Part shown: positions 48,283 through 61,743 of the stretch, piece by piece
How positions within the stretch are numbered: the stretch's first letter is position 1
Layout: every line of letters starts with the position of its first letter
NCBI GenBank assembly: GCA_905250125.1
Contig: CAJNOL010000269.1
Location: forward strand, 1-64,000
Length of the DNA: 64,000 bases
Direction: 5' to 3'
Source: Rotaria sordida
Taxonomy: Eukaryota; Rotifera; Eurotatoria; Philodinida; Philodinidae
Made by a program: the position numbers and the translations under genes
Notes under the pieces: generated by a model
The model's input: only the letters and a program-made list of their open reading frames with translations
Database searches by the model: none
What the model was told of the DNA's origin: nothing

Positions 48283-51200
48283 TTAAAATTTATACATAAA
48301 ATGCATTGCTTCAGCCACTCGGGAACGTACATCAGGATTTGAATCTTTTAATAGAACGAGAAATGCTACGAAAAAAAAGAAAACAAAACATTATATAGTT
48401 TTTTTCTATTTGAAATAAAAAAAACTTAAAACTATTTACCATTTAAAATGTGTTCTTTGGATAGACTATTAATTTGTTCTTCAGTTAAATTAAATATCAA
48501 ATGACCAGCTACAATTGCTGCATTAGCACGTAATTCTGGTACAGGATTTTTAAAAAAGATTATACAATTCATAATAAAAAAATTAACTTTATATGGATAT
48601 TGTTGAACTAAAATTTTGGCAAAATCACTTATAAATTCTGTATATTGAAAATCACTTTTTGGTTGAAGAGTTTCTTTGAATAATTCAACTAATGTTGGTT
48701 GGCCGAGTAATGGGGCAATAGATTGAAAACATGTTTTACAACTTTCACATACTGTTTCAACTGGATCATTTAAATGAAGTGTTAATGTTATTAAGGACGA
48801 AAATATTTGTTCAACGAATGCTTCACGTGAGTTTCCTTCACATACCGAAGCCATTTTTCCAAATAATGTAAATGCTGCTGAACGTACTTTTGCTTCATCC
48901 TATAAATTGTGAAAAAAAAGCAAAAAAAAATATATATATATAAAACAAAATATTCTTTTTATTTCAAATATTCTTACTTTTTCAAAACAAGGTCGAATAC
49001 GTAGAAGAACATTCATAAGAATAGGTCGTACTTCATCTTCATTCATAACAGCAATTACATTTGATAATGAACACATTGCTTCAAGTGTAAGAAGATCATT
49101 TTTATCATCACGATCATCCAAACCAGAAACTAAAACGAAATTAAATCGAAGCTTGTATTTTCTAATGAACATTTAATCTATATATAAATATGTAGTCTTA
49201 CTTAATGATGCAAGAATAGTGGTTGGTAAACCTTTATCATCTGGACTATCACGAACTGGTCGCCACCAACCAAGACCACGTAAACAAAATTTCCTTACAT
49301 AAATATTATGATCCACTAAACGTCCCAATAGATAACGAATAAGTTCACGAACAAAACGTTGATCTTCACTATCGTCAGGATTACATCGTATAAGTTCGGC
49401 AAAAAATGCTGATACACATACACGTTGAATATCATAAGGACCATCAAGTACCTGTCCCAGTAATTCAATAATAACATTTAATTGTTTTTGATTTATATGA
49501 TTACAACGTGCTAGACCTTGAGCAAGCACTTCAAGAGCTGAATCAGCTGTATCAAATTTAGTCATCTTTTCCCAAGGCATTACATTATTAATTTCTGATT
49601 GACACTTATAAACTTTTAGAAAATGCATCATACAATCATTTGATAAACGCCACGGTTCAATTTTTTTTAATTCATTATTAGAGAGTCCAGAATTGTTTTG
49701 TTGTTGTTCAGAAGCAGATGATGTTTTAGATGAACTACGAGACGATTTTGAATCAAATATACTAAGACGTGATGATTTTCTTGTACTACTTGTATTTGCA
49801 CTTGCTGTATTAGGCACAGAAACGTTATTGGCATTACTTGTTGTTGAATCACGTCGAGAACTACCATTTGGTGGTGCAATACGACGCAATGGTGGTACAT
49901 TTTGTGGTGGTAATGTATCAACATGTGAAGCCATACGTATGAAGAGGGCAACGAACAAACGTGGAAAAGCATATTCACCAAGATCACACATACGATCTGA
50001 TTGAAACCATTCATTGAGCAAATATAAAGCCATAAGTGGTTGAGCAGTAGCATGTCGTTGTGAGCCTTTTTCTTCATAGGGTAATGAACGTGACCAACAT
50101 TCCATTATTTGCGCTACAACAGCTTCAGTCAGTGGTCGATTATCGGCAAGATCATGAATAATGGTCACAAGATTTCTATAAAAAACAAATAGACAATCAA
50201 GATAGCATTATTTTTCAAAATAATTTACTTAGTGAATGGTACACCAAAATTCATCAATGTACTAAATACACGAGATGAACATGACAAACTAAGTTGTTTG
50301 AAGGCACCTCGTAATGCGCGTAAGACATCCTCATTGGTAATTTGATTATATTTATTAAGCATAATACTGAATATATAATCGATCTAGATAAAGAATAATA
50401 ACAAAATGAATACTAGTAAAATTGTGAAAGATAAAGAATAATTCATTACTTGATCAGCTAATTCACCATGTCGGCAATCGAATATTTTACAAAGAACATT
50501 GCATACCACGACTGAGCCCACTACTCTTGTATCAGCAACAATTTCAGTAGCTTTTTCGATAAACGATAAAAGGCAACGTTCTTCAATATTACCCGATAAA
50601 CTCTATACAAATATGCAGAAAAAAAACATGCTTTGTAATTATCAATCTTCAAGTCAATTTGATAAGGTAAAAAGCGAAGTGTGAATGCAAGTGGTTTATA
50701 CTAATATAAATTCTGTCAAAGTTAGCCATTTTAATACATTCTTAATAATTGATTATTAACTAAAGAAGTTAAGCTAAGAGAAATAGATGCAGTCGTAGAA
50801 AACCAATTCAAAAGAATAAAAATGAAATAGATGACGAAACAGTACCTGATCATGATCTTCAACAGGTCTAGTGAGATTATAGTACTGTTTATAGTTCATT
50901 TTTAAATAGATATAACCAATTTTAATGAGAATAATATACTCACTTGTATAGTATCATCGTTTGCTGACTTTTCTTGTTCAATTGCACTCTGTTCACTATT
51001 TAAATTTTCCATGACACCTTCAATAAATATACAATGAATTTTATGAATATCATTAGTCAAAAAAATCACCGGTTGCAAGTTGTGTTTGAAGACGTAATAA
51101 TCTAGTAAGACTTGCATTTGTTGCTAATTCAACCGATGTTTCGGTATCGGCTAAATACATAAGACAAAGAGCCATAGTACCACCAACATCTATTAGATTC

Positions 51201-54200
51201 TGTTTTCATAATCAATAAAAATGAATACTTTTCAAATATTCTTTGGAATACCTGTTCTTTCAATTTATTCATTGAATCTGATTGAATAAGTTGATTAAGA
51301 ATATCAAAAGCACGTACACGTTCATAACTTTGAAGTGATAGACAAAAAGGTTCAAGAAGCTAAATAAGAGAGAAAGAGAGAGAATAAATTTTTTTTCAAA
51401 TATAAAACATTTCGTTTCATTTTCTGAACTAATTATTCGTGATTTGATGTTATCTGAGTCATTTCATCAAAAAAAATGTAGTCGTTTTTGCATAGGATAA
51501 GAAAAAAATTTCTAATGTTTGTTATTTCTCTTACATTAATAAGACTAGGAAATGTTTCATGTGAATCACCCAAATTAAGCAATTCAATAATGAATGCACC
51601 AAGTGATGTAGAAATTTCATCTTTTTGACTCGGTAAAAGTTCCTAAATTACAAAACATTTTATTCCTATAATAAAATAAAATCTCAAAAACACTTACAAG
51701 TTTCGTCGAACAGTACCAATTTAACATAGCTCGAGCTAATTGATATTTCTCAGGAAGTGTTGGTTCTGGTTGAAGAATACTAAAATAATAAATTAATTAA
51801 ATGATTATTTCAAAGTAATTTATTTATTTTTTTGTTTTCTCTTTACATAAGTGCATGACATGCTCGAACACATTGATTAAATGTTGTTGGTTGTAATTTA
51901 ATACTTGTTTCTTGTGTCACATAATTAATCATTTCTTGTATAAGATCATTTCGTGATGCAAAAACAAAATCAGTTTTCAAATGATTTTTATTCATGGATT
52001 GTGCAAGAATAACAAATGATTTTGCAACAATTAATTTTCCTGTTTCTTCTTTAATTGTTCGAGCGATTTTAACAGCATTAATAAGTATACTTGTTTCCAT
52101 ACGAGAAATAATTAAATCAAGTGCTGCATATATTGAAACATAAGCATAAGCTAAAAGAGTTGTTGCACGTGCTAAATCAGAATGTGTATCAGATTTAGAA
52201 CTAAGAAAACCAAAAAGACCACCACTTCCACTTGATGTTGAACTTGGATTTTTTGAATCACTAATTTTTAAATACATATCAAGTCGTTGTAATACAATAT
52301 CAAGATGTGTTGTTGAACAAAATCCAAACATTGTTGCCCAACCATTTCTTTCATGTTCATGGTGAAAATTAATTACTGTCATCATGGATTCAAGTGTACG
52401 ACTAACAAATTCATTTATTTTTGATTTACGTAATACAATACCAATACATTTATAAGCAAAACCACGTTCATGTCCGAGTTTTATATATAAAGGTAATTGT
52501 TTAACAAAACAAGTACCTATATCACTAATCCAATCTTCACGTTCAACAACATCAAGCGTTTTTGCAAGAAACTAAATAAAAATTATATTTTTTCTTTTAA
52601 TGTGTATAAAAATAAAATAAAACGTATGAATACTTTAAGTATAAGATCTTGCCAATTTGCTGCATCAAATTTTTTATTTTCATCATCATCATTTAAATTT
52701 TGAAGTAAACGTGGAATAACTTTTTCCCATAATTCTCTTAATTCAGTTTTAAGTTCTGTTACAGCTATACGAAGAAAATGAAGTATTGATATACCACGTG
52801 TTTCTTCAACTAATGGTTCACCAAGAAGAACCTATTTAAAAAACAAAATAATTAATTTACACAGACAAAACAAATGAAAATATATTGTTATACATACAAA
52901 ACATCGTGTAATAATTTCATTTGGTTTTGGTAAATTAACTAAAAGTTCAAAATCAATCCAAAATGTATCCTTTTTTGCTGTTATTTGTTGTTGACCAGAT
53001 TGTGCTAATGCTTTAGTAATCATTCCAACTGCACCAGTATACATTTCCGGTACGAGAAATTCCATTAATAATGGCCATAAAACCTTCAATAAAGAAAAAC
53101 AAAACATTATTTATGAAAAATTTCGATACATTTCAATTTTTTTTTTACTTCATCCATTCCAGTAATAGTCGAACTAAAAGCATTTAAAATATTTCGACAC
53201 ATTATTCGAACATCAGCACTAGGTGTTGTTGTTGTTGTTGTTGTTGTTGAATCTGTTTTATTATCTTCATTTGTTGTTAGAGGATATGTACAATTTCGAA
53301 CAATATATTCAATTAAAAATGTTCGTCCTTCTAATTGTAAATAACCATGACAAGCCATAGCAACAATTAATTGTGATAAATATTTTGTAATCTAAATAAA
53401 ATCAAATACAAAAAAAAACTTTAAAAACATAAAAAAAGAAACAAACTTTTAATGTTGCTGTATTTAATGTTGGTCTTAAACTTGATACAAGTAAGGATTT
53501 ATAATCAAATGGTGTTGATGGTGCATCATTACCAAATGCATAGACAAGATGACGATAAATAACAAGAAGTACAATGCGTAATTTATCATTCGTACCAGCT
53601 TGTTCCATACGTTGTAATAACCAAGGCCATATATTTTGTGGTGCATGTTTACCTAAAATAAAATCATAAATTTTCTATTTGTATTTCATTTTTCTTTTTA
53701 TCTTCTTACCAAGTATTGATAATGTACGTAATAATTCATTTTGATTTTTAATAGCTTGTTCATTACCAGTTTCAAATGCTTCATAATTAACTTGAATCTA
53801 TACAAGAAAAAGAATTAGTTAATTCAAATAAATTTAATTATTATGAATTTACTTCATTTAAAACTTCTCTTAAAATAATATCCATTGAAGATTTTAATTG
53901 TGGTACATTCCATTGATCAGCCAATAATACAACAGAATTTAATGTTTCACTAACATATAAATGATCAACATTTTTTCGATAAAATCCAAGTACATTTTGT
54001 ATTAAACGTGGAAATTGTTCTGTAAATTTTGTTGAAGAAAATAAATAAACAAGACGACCAATAGCTTGTACACACATATTTCGAACCTTTCAATTTAGAA
54101 AAACAAAAACATAACAAAAAAAAAATATTTGAATTGAAATCTTTTCTTTTATTATACTTTAAGTTCTTTTGATCCAATCCAAGCTGATGTAAGAAAAACT

Positions 54201-55862
54201 TCATATGCAGCAAATGCATCATTTTCATATTGTTGTGGAGCAAATATTACACGTGCTGCTTCGTCACCATTAGCTTGAAAATCAATTAGAGCCAAACAAA
54301 ATTTAAAAAGTACTGCTGTATAAACCCAACGATAATTTTCTTGTTTAACCATGCCCATCATTGGTAATATACGACTGAACATTGGACGTAATTGATGAAC
54401 CATACCACGCGCTAAATGGATAAGAAAATAATATCTAACCTAAAGTGAAAAAGTTTTGGCACCAAATATTCGATTATTTTTTTCGACCACTAAAAGTCAA
54501 CTGATTACAGCCAGAAGCAGTTGAGTAGGCTCTGAAGTTTTCGTGATTTTCGAGTATATATTCAGATTTTCCTTCTCGGATGAAATCGAACAATTATCAG
54601 TAAACTTTGTGAAAAAGTCTAAAATAGTGTCTGAACAAAGCACAATAGCAATTTTGGCGTAGACCTTAGTTTGCATCTTGGCACAGCTTCAACTTAACAT
54701 TATTGTAGGCTACTGAATTCTATGCAGTATTAGGTATTACAGTAAGCGGAATCTTATCTACGCGTTTCTACTAAAGAGCTAGTTTCTATGGAAATAAGCA
54801 TTGGTAAAAAAAACAAATCACTGTTTCAAAAACTGCTTTTAAAACTATAATAGTTTTAAAATTTGTCATACAAAAGTAAATAGCACGCTTTGTAGAGTAA
54901 AATTTGCTCTACAAAATTGAGCTATTAAAAACTGTTTCGTATTTTGAACTTGATAGGCTTCAATCGAAATACAAAATTGACCAAAAGAGTATTTCATACA
55001 ATCACTATTTTAGACTTTTTGTAACAATCTGATGATAGTTGCCCAATCTTACTCTGGAAGGGATTTCTGGGCACATTCGGAAACAGTGAAAAACTAACTG
55101 GTTCTCTCTCTAGCCAGTTCTATTCAAGCGACCAAAATATTGGATGAATATTTTGTGTCAAGACTTTCACACTATAGATTATGTTTATTTTATAAACGAA
55201 ATATTCTTACGATTAGCTTCAGCAAGACTACCAACTGTTTGTAGAACAAAAAATTGTGGTAATTGACCGGCTTGCATATGTGGTAAAATAGCTGTACAAA
55301 CAAGATCAGGCTCACATTTGCCAATTTCAACTAAGACATCTGAAGCAGCTTGTTGCCATAAAGGTATTAAGTCCTATATCAAACACGACAATTCCAAAAG
55401 TACAACGAAAAAAAAAATTAGGAAGTATAAAAACAAACTTTTGGCATTGTTAATTCATTAATAGCAACACGAGTAAGTGATTGAAATGTATCACTATCAA
55501 ATGGCATTTCTCCTTCTTTGTCTTGATGATAACTAAGTATACGTTGAATAACACGTAAGATAGCTGCTCGATGTGAATCAGGTAATTTTTGATGTTTATC
55601 AAGATAATTCGTACATAGTTTTACTGTTGGTTGAGGTAATTTTTTACCAGTATTAACTATTGATTGAGCAACAGTATCACGTACTTTCTCATTTTTATCC
55701 GAAAGTGTATCGATCAGAGCAATAGTCAATGCTAAAGAAAAGGAAAACGAGAAGTATTTGAAATATGATTTCTTTGTTTCTTTTTGATTAGTTTACAAAA
55801 CTTTTATGCACACATATAATATATAGCTAATTCTTACTTTCTACAGAATTTTGTGAATCCAT
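48283..55862 (-). CDS. MROH1: Maestro HEAT-like repeat protein 1 homologue, many exons
   Basis: Large HEAT-repeat protein; the mammalian protein is linked to lysosomes, otherwise little is known. Start ATG at 55862 (MDSQNSVE, donor GTAAGAAT), stop at 48283-48285 after a last HEAT helix (KDSNPDVRSRVAEAMHFMYKF). N-terminal helices (IDTLSDKNEKVRDTVAQSI, SHRAAILRVIQRIL) and MFSRILPMMGMVKQENYRWV match MROH1 in order (human STMLPMLGMAKQD, recalled). Further landmarks: EQFPRLIQNVLGFYRKNVDH, LYVSETLNSVVLLADQW, KSDTHSDLARATTLLAYAYV, EAMCSLSNVIAVMNEDEVRP, and DDRDDKNDLLTLE. One exon, 49205-50168, has a Ser-rich insert. There are roughly twenty exons with short introns, except 54416-55210, which carries a MITE, and one near 50610-50940. 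Confidence 0.9.
54440..55176. mobile_element. Foldback MITE inside an MROH1 intron, about 735 bp
   Basis: The left end CTAAAGTGAAAAAGTTTTGG continues CACCAAATATTC. The right end, reverse-complemented, reads CTATAGTGTGAAAGTCTTGA then CACAAAATATTC. A second inner pair (AAAAAGTCTAAAATAGTG near 54611 and its complement near 55003) shows the arms extend about 200 bp. TA lies at both ends, which would suit a Tc1/mariner-type MITE. No coding capacity. It makes this intron ten times longer than its neighbours. Confidence 0.65.
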
Positions 55863-56314
55863 TATATCAATCAAGGATATTATCTATAAATAGGTTTGAA
55901 ATGTTTTCTGAGTTAAATTTTTCTTTTCCATGTATATACATAGAAAATAGCAAAGAGTTTTTTTCTCGTTGAAATTACACAAAAGAAAAAAAAAGAAATG
56001 AAACGTATGAGAAAAAGTGAAGAACCCCCGAAAAAAAAGAAGAGAAAAGAAAAGAAAAAATAACCAATGTCTGGAATACGCACAATAACAACAAATATAT
56101 ATATATATGTATATATAGAATATATATGAAATGAATGTTTTCTATAGGCGAATTCACCACATAATACAATGCAATGCTGCTAAAACAAAAGAGAAAAATG
56201 AACGAAAAAGTTTAACACGTTGTAACGATCAATGACCAGAAAGTGCGAGAGTAAAATGAAAGACGAGACAACGTGTTTTTATTGATTTTGTTTTTAAGTT
56301 TGAAATAACTACTA
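55863..56314. other. Intergenic between USP34 and MROH1
   Basis: MROH1 promoter/5' UTR (an acceptor-like TTTATAG 5' of the ATG suggests a leader intron) and USP34 3' UTR. A short TA repeat lies at about 56096-56118. Confidence 0.45.
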
Positions 56315-59300
56315 TTATTGTTCAATCGTGGTCGATTCATTAGTTATATTATTCATATTTGTTAAAAATGTTTGTAAAATTTGTAATGCATCCATAATTG
56401 CTTTACGTTTTGGATCATTATTTGTTATATCAATTGTTAAATTATTATCATCTAAACGTCGTTTTTTTATTGGATTATTTTCATCATCAACAATTGTTGT
56501 TGTTATTTCACTTTCTTGTTGTTGTTGTTGTTCATCATCAATTAATAATGGTAATTGTAAATGTTGTTCAATAAATCTTATACTTTGTTCAATTATATTT
56601 TGTATTTTACTATTATCATTATTTAATTGACAATGTAAATATATTTCTAATGCTTTAATATCACCAATAATTTGCATATGTGAATAATTAATTGATTTAG
56701 ATAATTTTTTATATGATTGTAACCAATCTAAATTTGTTTGGGATTCATTATATATTGATTGTAAACAATGTTCACATGTTTTATTTAATAATTGTTCAAG
56801 ACGTTGTATAAATGCATGTATGGAATCATTTATTGCTGTTGTTGTTGTTGTTGTTGTTGTTGTCGTCGTTGTTGTTGTTGATAATGTTTTTTTCATATTT
56901 AATATCATTGGTAAATATGTATAAAGAAATGAATAATTATCAATTTGATATAATGATATACGTTCATCAATTAAAACAATTTCAATATAATGATGAAAAT
57001 AATATGATGATGATGTTTGTAATAAATCATGTATTAATGTTTGTGCACTTGTTTTTGATTGATTAGAAATTTCAAGACATAATTTAGCAAATAAATGTAA
57101 ATGCATACTTTGTACACCTTCACAAGCAACAAGTGTTACAAGATTTAATATCGAACCATTTAGAGAATTTTGATTATAAGCATAACGTGCTAAAGAATCA
57201 ATAAATGTATGATAAGGTGAATAATAAGCATGAACAGCACGATCAAAATCTAAAGAATATTCAAAAAATATGAAGATTTCGTTAAAATGAAAAATAAAAA
57301 CAAACCTAAATCACGACCCTTTGATGTTTCAAGTAATTGAGTTTTGAAATACATGCCAAAATGTGGTCGAAATGGAGTATGAACTGGTTGATTACTAATA
57401 CGATCAATTGTTCCTGAAAGAAAATTCGAGAATAGAATATATATTAAATCTCTTTTTAGGCCAGTAGAAGATCAAGGATCTAAGTATTTAAAGAAGTTTT
57501 TCTATTGTATAAGAATTGTTTTTTTATAATTTTTAGTTAAAAAATGTGAAGATCATAATAATTAACTTTCTTCGTGAAGATATATTGAATAACATTGCCT
57601 TTAAATTAGATTTGAAGAAATAATGTTAATTATATGCTTGTCCTATATTCATGATGGATATATAATTTTCTTGTCGATTTCTTTGTAATAAATTTTCTTA
57701 TCATATTTATAATGATTCGTTAAATACGACATCAAACATTTCGAACTATTGTTTTCTCTATCGAACACATTTGAATACTCTCTTATAGAAACATAACAGA
57801 AATATTTTATTTATGTCTATTAATAGATATCGATTTTAAACTGAGAATAGTTTATTTAATTAAATGTTAATTAAATAAATTCATGAAACATATTTGTATC
57901 AAACACCTACGAAAGAGTTACATCAAGCAAGAGATTTACTGAAAAACTCAAATTGTAGAATTTCAATCTGAAAATTTTTCCACATGAAAATCTTATGAGT
58001 TTTATAACAATTTAAATATCGCGAGCAAAGCGAATGCTTCTTTCTTGAGATAGTGAGTTTTTAAGAAAAGTCGATTTTTATAACATATGATGAAGAAGAC
58101 TCAATATCTAGAAAAATAAACATTCCTATTGATTGTGACATTTACATCACTACAAGTATCATGAGATCTATATGTAAAGAAAATTTCAAATTATTTGTAG
58201 CCATTTCCTTACTAATAGATTAATAGTTATCGTAATAATTCCAATATCAGAATAAATCAAAAAAAAAAAGATTGTCCTGTAATGTTTTTACTTAAATAAA
58301 AATTACCTTGTTGTTGTGAATTATTTATTGGTTGTTTTCTTCGTGGAAAATCTTTAAAAACAAGAAAAAAAAAAAGATTATTTATTCTCATTTTCTTTAA
58401 AATTTATCTTCTTACATGGTCCAAGTTGTGGATGTGATTGTGCAGCAGCTTGTTCATGTGTTGTTTTAACATGTAAAGCAACATGTGTTAAATCTTGTAT
58501 AGTTAATTGTACAATAATTTTTTTTAATAATTCAACAGCACGTTGTCGTATTTCACTTGAATTATATGAATTAAGTAATAAAAGTAATTTACCAACTAAT
58601 TCCATTTTTTCTTTCCATTGTGTACCAACAATATTACGCATATTTATTGTTGAATTTGTTTGTGGTTTTTTTATATTTATATCAGCTGTATCAAGTAAAT
58701 TTGTTATTAAACATAATAAATAAATTAAATCATTTTGTATAGTTAATATTTGTGTTTGTGTTTGATCATGATATAATGAAAATATTGTAAAAAATATTGT
58801 TGTTAATACAGGTAAACCACGTCGATTTAATATTTGTAAACGTTCATCATGTGATGCTTGTAAATCACACATATCACGTGTTAAATCAAGTATAATTGTC
58901 CATGATGAACGTATATCATTAAAACGATAAATTAATATATATAAATCTTTTTTAAATTCTTGAATTATTTGTTGATCTTCAATTGAAATATTATCACGAT
59001 TTGTATGCGATATAATTTTACATATTGATGATAATTGTTCACATGCATCTGGATATAAATGTACATATGGTAAAACATTTTTTAATGCCCATGACATATT
59101 TTTATGTAATGCTAATTCTTTACAATATGACCATGAATATTGACAAAATTGTTTTAATATATTATAATAAATAAATAAAAATAAACGATTATATAATATT
59201 AATTCTTGATCTTCATGATCAACAATAATTAAACACATTGGTAATTGTTGTTTAAAATCATGTTCATAATTTAATATATTTGTTAAAAATGTTTTTTCTG

Positions 59301-61705
59301 TTAATAATTGTTGTAATAAAATAAATATTAATAATTTATTACCATTATTTATTGTATGATCTTCAGTTAATTTTGGATGTGATATTAATGAACATAATGA
59401 ATGTAAATTATCATTTTCTGATAATAAATATTTTTCAGGTGAATAACGTGTAAAATGTATTAATATAGATAAATATTGTACAAGACGTTGTTGATTATCA
59501 TTCATATGTAATTCACTTTGATCATGACCAATTTCAATAAGAAGTTCAAGAAGATATGATAATAATGTTCGTAGAATAGGATATGTATCTGTTGTAAAAT
59601 CTGATGGATATTGTGCAAATTGTTGATGATCGAATAGAGAAGAAAATGATGTTGTATTCGAAACAGTAGATATCTAATTGATGAAAAATGAATATATTCC
59701 AATTAAATATTAAATTAGAAGTTTATTATAAGAGAAAACATTTTCAGATGTTGATTTAATTTTCAACAGTGACCTGTTTCTCAAGAGATTGAAGAGTTTT
59801 TTTTTTAGTGAATTTTCACTTACATAAAGATCTCAATTAGATTAGCATGCATAAAATCATTTCAGGACTAAGTCTCTTCGAAATATGACGTTTTCAAAAA
59901 AAAAATACATGCTGGATATATCATCTATGGAAGAGTCTATGCCTTAAAAGTTTCATACCTCGAAGAGATTTGGTTCTGAAATTTTTTCATGCAAATTAAT
60001 CACTTTTTAGTTAAGACTCTCAACTTATTACTGCAAAGATATTACAATTTTTGTAGTGTTTTTCAAATCAATGCCGTGATCTTGCTTAAGAATACTGATG
60101 TTATGTATTGCAGCTTGAAACTTTGTATAGAGACAGATTTTAATGAGAATAGTTTATTATGAAAGTTTTAGATCTCTTCATATGCTTCTATTCTGAAATA
60201 AGAACATTGAATCTGTTAATGTATATACGATCGATGTAAAGAACACGTTCTTTTTTTTACCATCGTTTGCATCTTAGGATAGGAGCAAATTAGAAGATTT
60301 TGAAATTTTCACAATAAACTATTCTTGTAAAAGTTTTTCACTGTGCTAAGTTTCAAGTTCCAATTCGAAAATTAGTATTCCTGAGAATGACCACGGTCCC
60401 GATTTAAAAGTTACCGCAAAAATGCAGCGTACGAAGAGTTCGAACACTTCTGAAGAACATTCATAGCTTAATTGGATCTACATGATACACATAGTCCTAA
60501 CGTCAAAGATGATTAATTATTTGAGAGAATTCATCGTAAGTCCTGACTGAGAAGTACACTACGATTGATAGTTAAGTTGAAATTATGGAATATTGTTTTT
60601 AGCAAAAAAACAAAAAGAATGAATCTGAGTAAAATTTGAAAACGTTCAGCAAGAGTTGTAAATTTTTCTATCGAATTATAAAAGATTTTAATTTACAGTA
60701 CAGAATTAAGTTATAAAAATAAAAAGAACCTTAAGAATCTCTTAGAATTTATTCAATTAATATTATCTATTGAAAACATTAAATATATTGGTATTATATC
60801 AACTTACTTGTTGATTAAATGTTAATAATGATGTAATTGTTCCATGTGTTGTTGGTGTTGGTGTTGTTTGTGCTACTGATGCTAATTGTTGTTTAGATAA
60901 ATTTAAAAAATATTTTCCTGTTCTATATGTTTGTCGAAATATAGTTGATGGTACAAGTGCAACCATTAATTGTGCTATTAATGTACGTACTTTAGTATAT
61001 GTATTATATAATAGATATGGTTTTAACCATTGTCGTATATTATTATATATCCAACGATGTATAATTGATGATTTATTAACAACATTATTAAACCATTCAA
61101 ATACTTGTGTTGGACATATATCAATTAATTTTCCAATACGTATAACAATTAATGATGCAAAATCACACCAATTTTTATCTAAATTTATTGTTAATGATAT
61201 TTGTTGCTGTTGTTGTTGTTGTTGTTGTTGTTGATCATTTGTATTATCATTTGTTATAGTATTTGGATTTTGTTCAATTAAATAAGTTAATACTTTAAAT
61301 AATGCTTGTATACTATTCATATCATTTTTATAATTTGTTATCCATTGTGATAAAAGATTAACAATTTTATTTGCATAAACATCATTTTTATAACATATTA
61401 ATTGTATAATATGTGCTGTTGCTTTTAAATTAATATTATCAAGTATTTGTTGTTGTATAAAAGCAAAATCATTTTCAATAAATAAATGTAAATCAAAATT
61501 TTCAAGATTTGTTCGTGTACGTTCTGTTTCTAATAATAATGCTATTAATGGAAACATTTTTTCAAATATACCTGGACGATTTAAATTATTATTTGTTGGT
61601 AAACGTATTGTATTTAATGGTATTATATCATCATCAATTGTATTTGTTGTCATTAACAAATTTGTATTTGATTGATTTTCATCATCAGAACTTGTATTAC
61701 CATCA

Positions 61706-61743
<38 letters not shown>

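Noticed and set aside
49693-50004. Plus-strand open frame opposite MROH1
   Set aside because: Shadow of the conserved MROH1 exon on the minus strand.
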